Part shown: one piece after another, positions 35,556 through 42,403 of the stretch
Layout: the number at the start of each line of letters is the position of its first letter
Numbering within the stretch: the stretch's first letter is position 1
Assembly (NCBI GenBank): GCA_023251915.1
Contig: JAHEXW010000009.1
Location: 1-60,950 of the forward strand
Source of the DNA: Actinomycetes bacterium
Lineage (GTDB): Bacteria; Actinomycetota; JAHEXW01
Direction of reading: 5' to 3'
Length of the DNA stretch: 60,950 nucleotides
The notes under the pieces: generated by a model
The model's database searches: none
The model's input: only the letters and a program-made list of their open reading frames with translations
Told to the model about the DNA's origin: nothing
Made by a program: the position numbers and the translations under genes

Positions 35556-36158
35556 TTAAGCTTCAAACCTGTCCGGGAACTGCATGACGATTCCCTCTGT
35601 CAGAGAGTCGGCCATCATCTGTGCCTGCCCGCGGACTTTATCAAATATTTGAATGTCCGCGCCCCATACGGCGTCCAGACGCGCGACGGCCTCATCCTTA
35701 GTCATCTTCAGGTGCTCGTACAGCATCTCAGCCAAGGGCTCCTTCTCCCAGTTGGGATTAATGGAGTGGAGCGCCGAGGCAATCTCGTCAGCGTTGGCAT
35801 ACCAGCGCGTTTCGGCACCGGTCGCTTTCTTGCTGTCTCCCAGCTTGGCTGCCATAACGAGTTCCGCCGCGATCGTCAGATGGTCCTTTAGTAACTCGCG
35901 CACTGCCGCTGCGGTCTGATCACCATAGTAGACAGCGAACACCTTTTCCAGGTCAACCGGATTACGCAAAAGACGCGCCACCGTTTGGTCCGTGTCCGGC
36001 GATCCGGCGGCTATGCTTATGATGGCCATCCTGGTCCAAAAAACATGGTCATCCCACAAAGCCCGCATGTACTTCTCCAGCTCCACTTGCAATTTAGGCA
36101 CAGTCATCGCTGCTTCTCTGGTTGCCTGCATGGCGACATTGCCTGCCTTCATGTCCAT
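35556..36158 (-). CDS. Conserved protein of unknown function (200 aa)
   Basis: A helical protein with the recurring features WDDHVFWTRM, NPVDLEKVFAVYYGD, LLKDHLTIAAELV, NPNWEKEPLAEMLYEHL and MMADSLTEGIVMQFPDRF. I recognise this pattern from uncharacterised proteins of firmicutes and archaea but know no function. The start ATG at 36158 has CGTGGAGGTGG upstream. Two His residues (DHVFW, DHLT) in repeated helices could suggest a metal or haem site, but this is inference. Confidence 0.75.
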   Translation of the reverse strand: MDMKAGNVAMQATREAAMTVPKLQVELEKYMRALWDDHVFWTRMAIISIAAGSPDTDQTVARLLRNPVDLEKVFAVYYGDQTAAAVRELLKDHLTIAAELVMAAKLGDSKKATGAETRWYANADEIASALHSINPNWEKEPLAEMLYEHLKMTKDEAVARLDAVWGADIQIFDKVRGQAQMMADSLTEGIVMQFPDRFEA

Positions 36159-36229
36159 ACGACCACCTCCACGTTTCTCTTTCCTTACCGATCAGACGTA
36201 ATCGTATCGCTACGCCCCGTGGTGAGCAC

Positions 36230-36267
36230 CTAGCAAAAGACCTGGTTAATACCAGGGCCTTTGCTAG
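36230..36267. repeat. Long imperfect hairpin upstream of the second DUF2795-like gene
   Basis: CTAGCAAA pairs with TTTGCTAG (8 bp), a 3x3 internal mismatch (AGA/GCC) follows, and then CCTGGT/ACCAGG (6 bp) closes the loop TAAT. It lies between the divergent 200-aa gene and the small protein, where both promoters must be. There is no T-run, so it is either a bidirectional regulatory dyad or a leader structure. Confidence 0.6.
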
Positions 36268-36339
36268 TATTGACGCGCTCATCAGTGCTTTAAGCTAGAC
36301 AAGAAGTGATTCTTACACGTTGAGAGGGGGTGTTGAACA

Positions 36340-36537
36340 ATGATGGATATTGGGCCAGAGACAATGAAACACCTAAACGACCATATCAACTATCCCGCCA
36401 CCGGTGACCAAATCAAACAGGCTTGCAATATGATGGACCACGTTCCGGAGAAAGAACGAATGATGGACATGGACATGATAAATGACCAAAAGACCTACAA
36501 TTCGGCTGACGATGTGATGATGGATCTAAAAATGTAG
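36340..36537 (+). CDS. DUF2795-like small protein, paralogue 2
   Basis: 65 aa, preceded by GAGAGGGGG. It has HLNDHINYPATGDQIKQA, VPEKER, INDQKTYNSADDVMMDL, the same block as the 90-aa protein at 32866 and again the DUF2795 pattern. Here the protein ends right after the block, which suggests the block is the functional domain. It is unusually rich in Met and Asp (MMDMDMI). It is 71 bp upstream of msrB. Confidence 0.65.
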   Translation: MMDIGPETMKHLNDHINYPATGDQIKQACNMMDHVPEKERMMDMDMINDQKTYNSADDVMMDLKM

Positions 36538-36547
36538 GCGGCTGGCC

Positions 36548-36584
36548 GGGCGGGAGTTAGCCTGTCGTAGGCGCGCTCCCGCCC
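36548..36584 (+). terminator. GC-rich stem-loop between DUF2795-like gene and msrB
   Basis: GGGCGGGAG pairs with CTCCCGCCC (9 bp), and within it GCCT pairs with AGGC. No T-run follows. It may be an attenuator or a processing site, since msrB has its own strong AGGAGG just downstream. Confidence 0.45.
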
Positions 36585-36608
36585 GCGTCAAGGACCGCAG
36601 GAGGGCAT

Positions 36609-37016
36609 ATGATTGACAAGATCAGTAAGACGCTAGACGAATGGCGCGCGATTTTGCCGCCTGACGTATTTCGCATCACCAGAACCAACGGCACCGAACC
36701 GCCCTTTAAGAACGCGTATTGGGACAATCACGGAACCGGCATTTACGAATGCGCCAATTGCCATCTGCCGCTGTTTGATTCACATCAGAAGTTCGAATCC
36801 GGCACCGGTTGGCCCAGCTTTTGGCAACCTATCAGCCAAGACAACGTCACCCTGCTTGACGACGAAACTCTTGGCATGATGCGGACGGCCGTCGAATGCG
36901 CCCGCTGCAGCGCTCACCTGGGACATGTCTTCAATGACGGCCCTCCTCCTACAGGTCTGCGCTACTGCATGAATTCGGCGGCGCTGATATTTATCGAGGA
37001 AAACAAGGAGGCATAG
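36609..37016 (+). CDS. msrB: Peptide-methionine (R)-S-oxide reductase
   Basis: 135 aa. Zinc Cys pairs are C48/C51 (YECANC) and C97/C100 (VECARC), the block ESGTGWPSFWQP is conserved, and the catalytic Cys is C120 in GLRYCMNSAAL. It reduces methionine-R-sulfoxide in proteins. A second, resolving Cys is not obvious. AGGAGGGCAT precedes the start. It fits with an oxidative-stress theme of the neighbouring small Met-rich protein, though this is inference. Confidence 0.97.
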   Translation: MIDKISKTLDEWRAILPPDVFRITRTNGTEPPFKNAYWDNHGTGIYECANCHLPLFDSHQKFESGTGWPSFWQPISQDNVTLLDDETLGMMRTAVECARCSAHLGHVFNDGPPPTGLRYCMNSAALIFIEENKEA

Positions 37017-37063
37017 CCCTCTAGCTCTGGACTTTGGGGCGATGAAGTGCTATTTACAAAGAC

Positions 37064-37696
37064 ATGGAAATCATCTGGCATGGGCAGAGTTGTTTCTCTG
37101 TCACTGGCGAATCGACCACAATCGTGACAGACCCGTTCGGTCCTAAGCTCGGGGTGCTGCCCCCTTTGGCGGCGGATATCGTGCTTGTGACCCATGACCA
37201 CTTCGACCACAACTATGTTCAAGCTGTGACCGGCCATCCCGGCATTATCAAGGCCATAGGGGAATATTTTGTCAAAGACGTTAAGGTAACAGGCTATCCG
37301 ACGTACCACGACGCCGCCGCCGGCGCAGATCGAGGCCGCAACATTGTGTATATCATCGAGCAAGACGGGCTGCGGCTGGCACACCTTGGTGATTTGGGTG
37401 AACCGCTGAGCGCTGACTTGATCGAACTTCTTGACGGTATCGACGTTCTGATGATTCCCGTCGGCCGCCATGTAACCATAGATATCCCGGATGTTCTTGG
37501 ACTGATTGCAGCGGTGAATCCCAGAATAACTCTGCCGATGCATTACCGCACTCCAGCCAGCCCGGAGACCTCGTTTCTCGATCCGATAGACGCCTTCTGT
37601 GATTCAGTAGGCGGTTGCCCTGAGCCTAAACCTAAGCTTTATCTTACGACATCAGATATTTCTGCCAACCAGATAGTTGTTTTGAGCGTCCGGTAG
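37064..37696 (+). CDS. MBL-fold metal-dependent hydrolase
   Basis: 210 aa. HDHFDH at 44-49 (HxHxDH), the N-terminal strand IIWHGQSCFSV, the block LRLAHLGDLGEPL and the C-terminal MHYRTP supply the metallo-beta-lactamase metal site in the UPF0173/L-ascorbate lactonase-like branch. The substrate is unknown. No Shine-Dalgarno is evident for the ATG at 37064. Confidence 0.87.
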   Translation: MEIIWHGQSCFSVTGESTTIVTDPFGPKLGVLPPLAADIVLVTHDHFDHNYVQAVTGHPGIIKAIGEYFVKDVKVTGYPTYHDAAAGADRGRNIVYIIEQDGLRLAHLGDLGEPLSADLIELLDGIDVLMIPVGRHVTIDIPDVLGLIAAVNPRITLPMHYRTPASPETSFLDPIDAFCDSVGGCPEPKPKLYLTTSDISANQIVVLSVR

Positions 37697-37713
37697 CCCA
37701 CAAGGAGCCCGCA

Positions 37714-38829
37714 ATGACCAAGAGTTCTTCAGACCCCGCCGCCAACTGGTGGGCCTTTCCGGGATTCAAGGTCGAGACAGTCCTCTGTGATTTGGATCTC
37801 CCCGCCAACATCGCGTTCGTGCCGCATCCCGGGCCGCGCCCCGAAGACCCTCTGCTATATATCAACGGCCTCTACGGCAATGTCACAGTGCTGCGAAACG
37901 ACGGTCAAACAGGTGTCTACGCGGCCAGTCTTCTTAATTACGATCCCGACCACAAATTTCCGGGAACCGGCGAATCGGGACTAACGGGGATTTGTGTCGA
38001 ACCGCGCACCGGGGACCTGTTCTTGTCGATGCCATATTTCGATAACGACGGAACCGTCAAGGCGCGCGTCATCCGGACGCATACTGCCGACGATGGATTG
38101 ACGATGGAGTCGTTTGATACTGTAGTCCAGAACGTGCCGTCAATCAAGGCCGCTCATCAAGTTCAAGCCTGCTCGATCGGCTTCGACGGTAAACTTTACG
38201 TTAATTTTGGGGACGGAATGATAGATCCCGCTACAGCCCAGAATGATTCCGACTGGCGCGGTAAGATTCTCCGTCTAGAGCTCGACGGCAGCGTACCTGA
38301 GGACAATCCCGTACCGGGCAGCCCGGTGTACGCGAAAGGCGTGCGCAACCCGTTCGGGGCACGCTGGCGGCGCAGTGACCAAAGCCTTTACATCTCAGAT
38401 AATGGCCCTCATGTCGACGATAGGGTGTGCCGGGTAGCGCCCGGACAGAATCTAGGTTGGCCGGACGACCTGCGGGATGGCAGTATCATGTGGTGGAATT
38501 TTTGCCAAGCCCCGACGGCTCTTGATTTCAATCAGACGGGCGCCTTCTCCGAACAGTTCGATGACGAGTTGTTCATTGCCCTGTTCGGCTCCGCTTATGT
38601 TATGGGGCCAACCCACAAAGGCAAAAAGATCGCCAAGATGCACCTGAGCGACGACGGAGGCGTCAAGAGCTACGACGAGTTCGTCGCCTATACAGGCGAT
38701 GGCCCCGCGTCCTGCTGCGGCCTGGCGTTCGGCCCTGACGGATTGTACTTTACCGATCTGCACGGTGAGTTTGCGGACGACGGCAAACCCAGCCGCGGGC
38801 ATGTGTTCCGCATTGTAGAACTAACTTGA
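37714..38829 (+). CDS. Glucose/sorbosone dehydrogenase-like beta-propeller protein
   Basis: 371 aa with no signal peptide. GLTGICVEP, GDLFLSMPYFDNDG, SIGFDGKLYVNFGDG, GKILRLELDGSVPEDNP and KGVRNPFGARW are the propeller strands of the soluble aldose sugar dehydrogenase (GSDH) family, which uses PQQ in some members. No Asp/His set for PQQ can be assigned with certainty, so it may be a non-catalytic relative. It has an AGGAG before the ATG and follows the MBL hydrolase by 17 nt. The window's right edge has the end of a second GSDH-like gene. Confidence 0.8.
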   Translation: MTKSSSDPAANWWAFPGFKVETVLCDLDLPANIAFVPHPGPRPEDPLLYINGLYGNVTVLRNDGQTGVYAASLLNYDPDHKFPGTGESGLTGICVEPRTGDLFLSMPYFDNDGTVKARVIRTHTADDGLTMESFDTVVQNVPSIKAAHQVQACSIGFDGKLYVNFGDGMIDPATAQNDSDWRGKILRLELDGSVPEDNPVPGSPVYAKGVRNPFGARWRRSDQSLYISDNGPHVDDRVCRVAPGQNLGWPDDLRDGSIMWWNFCQAPTALDFNQTGAFSEQFDDELFIALFGSAYVMGPTHKGKKIAKMHLSDDGGVKSYDEFVAYTGDGPASCCGLAFGPDGLYFTDLHGEFADDGKPSRGHVFRIVELT

Positions 38830-38842
38830 TCAGGCAAACCGT

Positions 38843-38868
38843 CAGTTGTCCAATTAATTGGACAACTG
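38843..38868. repeat. 26-bp perfect palindrome, copy 2
   Basis: The 20-bp core TTGTCCAATTAATTGGACAA is identical to the copy at 7596-7621. The outer arms are CAG/CTG instead of CTA/TAG, so both copies remain perfectly self-complementary although two of the three outer positions on each side differ. It lies between the GSDH-like gene and the DUF2769 gene. Confidence 0.85.
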
Positions 38869-38920
38869 TGTTTATGGGTTTAAAGTAATCTAAATAGCCA
38901 TTTTTTCAAGGGGAGGCTTT

Positions 38921-39130
38921 ATGAACGTACCAGACACACCCGAGAACATGACTCGTTGCATCTGTCCGAATTGCCCAACCTATAACGACTGCATGACGGC
39001 CGGCAAACAGGCCCTATTCTGCTCCCGCGGAAAATCCAGCTGCCAGATTGACTCAAACGGGTGTATTTGCGGCGAATGCCCGGTCGCGGACCAGTATCGG
39101 CTAAACGACCTCTACTATTGCGAGCCTTAA
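38921..39130 (+). CDS. DUF2769 family Cys-rich protein
   Basis: 69 aa. Cys occurs in the spaced pattern RCICPNCPTYNDCM, LFCSRGKSSC and GCICGECPVADQY, ending YYCEP, the typical DUF2769 form, seen in many archaea and bacteria. The Cys pairs could bind zinc or an iron-sulfur cluster. The function is unknown. GGGGAGG precedes the ATG. It is convergent with the methyltransferase gene, 11 bp apart. Confidence 0.93.
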   Translation: MNVPDTPENMTRCICPNCPTYNDCMTAGKQALFCSRGKSSCQIDSNGCICGECPVADQYRLNDLYYCEP

Positions 39131-39141
39131 AACCACGGAAG

Positions 39142-39933
39142 CTAGGGTTTGTGGCCTGCCATCTCTAACCGAACCATGTCGACGCGGATCGCGCCGGTTT
39201 CGTCTGCGGGATTGTCGCTGACATACCGGTCGACGACGGCGTTTATGAAGATGGGCTGCAATTCTATCGGCAAACGGTGTAGGTACGGCAACCAGGTAGT
39301 TCTGAACCACCCTTCCAAGGCGGCGCAATCGGCGTGAGAGACGATTTTCGGGATTAGTTCGGCCCGCTCAACTACTAGGCCGGCCTGCTCCGCCCAGCGT
39401 GTATACTCATCCGGGCCGTAAAAGCCATACGGAAAAGGAAACTCGACAAAATATGATGCCCATTCCGAGCGTTTAACCATTTGGTCGGCGACACTGATGA
39501 TTCCGGCCGCGTTGCCTTTGCCGCCCATCTGGATAAGCAGCCGCCCTCCTGGCTTAAGAGCCCTGTAGATGCCGGCTAGGACCGGCCCGTGGTTCTTGAC
39601 CCAATGCAGGGCAGCAGTTGAGAATACGACGTCGAACTCCCCGGCAAAAGACATATCACCGGCGTCGCCAACAACAAACAAGAGGCCAGGATTGTCATGC
39701 AGCGAGAACTCGGTTTGCGCGAACGCGATCATGGCGTTGGAAGAATCCAGACCCACAACTGAACCCTCCGGCACCAAACGGGCAATCGCCGCGGTCATTT
39801 TGCCGTCTCCGCAGCCTATGTCCAGGACACGCTCGTCACCTTGCAACCGCAGCTTCGCGATAAGTTCGTCGGCAAAATCTTTTTGCGCAGCGGAATGCTT
39901 ATTGTAGTCGGCGGGGTTCCATTGATAGCTCAT
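39142..39933 (-). CDS. SAM-dependent methyltransferase, trans-aconitate methyltransferase-like
   Basis: 263 aa. ERVLDIGCGDGKMTAAIA is motif I, VGLDSS motif II, and FDVVFSTAALHWV motif III, with HW also typical of the Tam-like group. YNKHSAAQKDFADELI precedes motif I as in the family. The acceptor substrate is unknown. TATACT ends 6 nt before the ATG at 39933, with no Shine-Dalgarno, so the mRNA is probably leaderless. Confidence 0.88.
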   Translation of the reverse strand: MSYQWNPADYNKHSAAQKDFADELIAKLRLQGDERVLDIGCGDGKMTAAIARLVPEGSVVGLDSSNAMIAFAQTEFSLHDNPGLLFVVGDAGDMSFAGEFDVVFSTAALHWVKNHGPVLAGIYRALKPGGRLLIQMGGKGNAAGIISVADQMVKRSEWASYFVEFPFPYGFYGPDEYTRWAEQAGLVVERAELIPKIVSHADCAALEGWFRTTWLPYLHRLPIELQPIFINAVVDRYVSDNPADETGAIRVDMVRLEMAGHKP

Positions 39934-39939
39934 GAGACG

Positions 39940-39945
39940 AGTATA
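39940..39945 (-). promoter_or_regulatory. Putative -10 box of the methyltransferase gene (leaderless)
   Basis: TATACT on the minus strand ends 6 nt before the ATG at 39933. A weak TATTGC lies 16 bp upstream of it. Confidence 0.45.
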
Positions 39946-39966
39946 TCAGGAGTGGCCGCGAGCAAT

Positions 39967-40054
39967 ACTCTAAGAGACGAGCCCCAATTATGTGCCGAGC
40001 CTGGTTTGGCTGGCGCGGAGACCTTTGTTAACACAACTCTTAAGGACGAGCCCC
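39967..40054. repeat. Near-identical 19-bp direct repeat
   Basis: ACTCTAAGAGACGAGCCCC at 39967-39985 and ACTCTTAAGGACGAGCCCC at 40036-40054 match at 16 of 19 positions, 69 bp apart. They lie in the 249-bp gap between the methyltransferase and tRNA-Cys. No gene, known RNA or transposon end is recognised in this gap. Confidence 0.45.
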
Positions 40055-40182
40055 GGAATAACAATACGGGCAGGGTCACGTGCGAGTGGGAAGCTTTGTT
40101 CGGCCGCCGCAGCGACTTAAGGTTTTAGGAGTCAGGCGGGCTAACAAAGGTAAACCGCGAGCTATTGCCCGTCATCTTAGAA

Positions 40183-40258
40183 TGGAGGCGAGGACCGGAT
40201 TCGAACCGGTGAATAGCGGTTTTGCAGACCGCCCCCTTAACCACTTGGGTACCTCGCC
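40183..40258 (-). tRNA. tRNA-Cys (anticodon GCA)
   Basis: On the minus strand: acceptor GGCGAGG/CCTCGCC, anticodon loop CTGCAAA (anticodon GCA), T arm ACCGG-TTCGAAT-CCGGT, discriminator T and encoded CCA at 40183-40185. All stems pair. Confidence 0.97.
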
Positions 40259-40261
40259 ACC

Positions 40262-40366
40262 CGAAGTGATAAGAGATAGGTGAAAAGTGATTAGCTTTTG
40301 GGACAATCGGCTTATCACTAGCGAGACTAGTCTCGCGATTCACTTCTCACTGATCACTGCAAAGAC
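40262..40366. repeat. Inverted repeat between tRNA-Cys and tRNA-Gly, with a 16-bp palindrome
   Basis: GCGAGACTAGTCTCGC at 40321-40336 is a perfect 16-bp palindrome. Outside it, AGTGATAAGAGATAGGTGAA (near 40265) and its imperfect complement, the segment CACTTCTCACTGATCACT (near 40341-40358), form a degenerate outer inverted repeat. AGTGATnAGTGA-type arms occur in small MITE-like elements of other bacteria. No transposase is present. Confidence 0.5.
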
Positions 40367-40385
40367 TTGTCGCTCCAAAATAAAA

Positions 40386-40460
<75 letters not shown>

Positions 40461-40522
40461 TCGCAGTGTTCAATTATACGGGATACAGACAGTAACGGGC
40501 AACTCGCTCGTCACCCACATGC

Positions 40523-40900
40523 CTACGTCCCGAAAACTTCGTTGATCTTGTCGATTAGTTCTGTGCGAAAGAATGGTTTGACCAGGAATCCGTCGACGCC
40601 TTCGAGCTCAAACAAGTCCCGCATCTTGTCTTTGCTGGTTATCACGATGACATGCACGTAATCGGGATCACCGGGCTTGGCGTCGCGCCGCAGCGCCTGA
40701 ATGACGGCGTAACCGTCCATATCAGGCATCATTACATCCAGGAGAAGCAAGTCGGGGTGGGATTCGGAAATCTTCTTTAACGCCTCGGCGCCGTTGGACG
40801 CAGTTTCAATCATGTGACCTTCACTCTTAAGCATGGCCTTTGTGATCTCAACTATGGTCGGGCTGTCGTCCGCAATCAGTATCTTCTTCGGCTCGCCCAC
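40523..40900 (-). CDS. cheY: CheY-type single-domain response regulator
   Basis: 125 aa, a complete receiver. The acidic pair is D11/D12, the phosphoryl acceptor D55 (LLLLDVMMPDMDG), the switch is T88/S89 (VITSK) and K108 (LVKPF) is present. No output domain. It is the last gene of the chemosensory operon, 18 bp after cheR. It starts with GTG preceded by GGAGGGATAA. It may control a pilus motor or an enzyme rather than a flagellum, since no flagellar genes are near. Confidence 0.95.
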   Translation of the reverse strand: MGEPKKILIADDSPTIVEITKAMLKSEGHMIETASNGAEALKKISESHPDLLLLDVMMPDMDGYAVIQALRRDAKPGDPDYVHVIVITSKDKMRDLFELEGVDGFLVKPFFRTELIDKINEVFGT

Positions 40901-40918
40901 TTATCCCTCCGATCCGCG

Positions 40919-42403
40919 CTAGGCCAGCTGCGCGAGATTACGTTTACAGATTTCAATCAGAACGTCTTCCAGGAAGCCACCGGCGAAATCCGCCCACTCG
41001 CCTCGCGGATTTTGGGCCAGGCCGGCTATGGCGCTATTATACTCTTTCACGGCGTCAGTCGCCATATGGCGAGTCCGGTAGATATTGGCTAAATTGACGT
41101 GCGCCAGCGCGAACGACCGGTCAATATACAATACGCGTTTAAACTCGCGCACCGCCTCGTCCAGCTGCCCCTGCTTCTCCCGAATCAACCCGAGAAGATA
41201 ATGTCCCTTGGTTGACATGGGCTGCAGGTCTAATACCACGCTAACCTCTTTCATTGCTCTGTCTGCCCGGCCTTGATTAACATAGATATTCGCCAGCAAG
41301 ACATGAGCGTCGACGTTGTCCGGGTCAATTCGCGTCAGTTTCGCGGCCTCCCGGGCCGCTAACCCGAAATCCTCTTTAATGAAGTGTTCATACGCCATTG
41401 CATAAAGTCCCGTCTTGTCTTCTTCGCGCCGGAAACGAGCCCTCTCCGCCGGACGCGAGGCGGCTTGCGGTCGCACGCTCTTGGCCGCCGCGAAGTCGAC
41501 ATAGCAAATGCCGGCCTTCGCCTCACCTAAGTCATTTATGAGGGCCTTCGTGTCCTTCTTGTAAACGTAGGCGCTGCCCAGGTGCATCGGTATGAATTCG
41601 TCGTTAATCTTATAGAGGGACTCGGCGTGACCGATAAATAAGTATCCGCCGTCGCGCAACCCCATGTAGAAGTCATTCATTACCTTCCGCACGGACTCGA
41701 GCTGAAAATAGATCGTCACGTTGCGGCAGAATATAAGATCCCAGCCGCCCAGCACGAGCGCCGGATACCGCTCGGTAACAAGGTTGTGATATGAGAAACT
41801 GACCATCTCACGTACGCCTCGGTCGATGCAGAATGATTCGTCGTCCATTTTCTTAAAGTACTTGCGAACATAGTAAGCGGGCGTCTCACGCAGCGCGCGC
41901 TTACGGTAACAGCCTTTTTGCGCTTCCGATAACACATGCGTGCTGACATCCGTCGCCAAGATATCTATGCGCCATTCTTCCGGTTTTGGCAGGGTCTCGA
42001 GCAAAGTCATTGCCAAAGAATACGGCTCTTCGCCGGTAGAACAGCCGGCGCTCCAGATGCGCAGAGTCCGGTCCCCTATCTCCTCCTTGGCGCGCAAGAT
42101 ATCCGGCAAGACAACCTGGCGCAACGCGTCAAATTGCCCAGGATTACGAAAAAAACATGTCTCGTTGACGGTCACCAGATCCAACAGACGCTTGAACTCG
42201 TCGTCGCCGTGGATCTCGTGCGTCAGCAACCGGAAATACACGTCATAGTCCAGGATGTCCCGCTGCCGCATTAGGGTATTGACGGCAGTCCGCAGCGATT
42301 CCGTCTTATAGTCGTCCATGAAGATACCGCTCTTATCGTGAATGTAGTCGCGGAACTCTCTGAACTGTTCTGTTGTCAGCGGAGGAAAGTCGTTGTCGTT
42401 CAT
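40919..42403 (-). CDS. cheR: CheR chemotaxis methyltransferase with C-terminal TPR repeats
   Basis: About 494 aa. The start ATG at 42403 overlaps the cheB stop as ATGA. The 72 residues further upstream in frame lie in cheB and are unlike CheR. It has the N-terminal helical CheR domain (TEQFREFRDYIHDKSGI), a SAM methyltransferase domain (RIWSAGCSTGEEPYSLAMTL, DLIFCRNVTIYFQ), a spacer, and a C-terminal TPR region (about residues 350-490). The TPR part can recruit receptors or other partners, an arrangement seen in non-flagellar systems. Confidence 0.95.
   Translation of the reverse strand: MNDNDFPPLTTEQFREFRDYIHDKSGIFMDDYKTESLRTAVNTLMRQRDILDYDVYFRLLTHEIHGDDEFKRLLDLVTVNETCFFRNPGQFDALRQVVLPDILRAKEEIGDRTLRIWSAGCSTGEEPYSLAMTLLETLPKPEEWRIDILATDVSTHVLSEAQKGCYRKRALRETPAYYVRKYFKKMDDESFCIDRGVREMVSFSYHNLVTERYPALVLGGWDLIFCRNVTIYFQLESVRKVMNDFYMGLRDGGYLFIGHAESLYKINDEFIPMHLGSAYVYKKDTKALINDLGEAKAGICYVDFAAAKSVRPQAASRPAERARFRREEDKTGLYAMAYEHFIKEDFGLAAREAAKLTRIDPDNVDAHVLLANIYVNQGRADRAMKEVSVVLDLQPMSTKGHYLLGLIREKQGQLDEAVREFKRVLYIDRSFALAHVNLANIYRTRHMATDAVKEYNSAIAGLAQNPRGEWADFAGGFLEDVLIEICKRNLAQLA

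Noticed and set aside
40080-40343. Open frames on both strands across tRNA-Cys
   Set aside because: They are the translation of the tRNA and its flanks. Similar GFEPVNSGF peptides are common artefacts.
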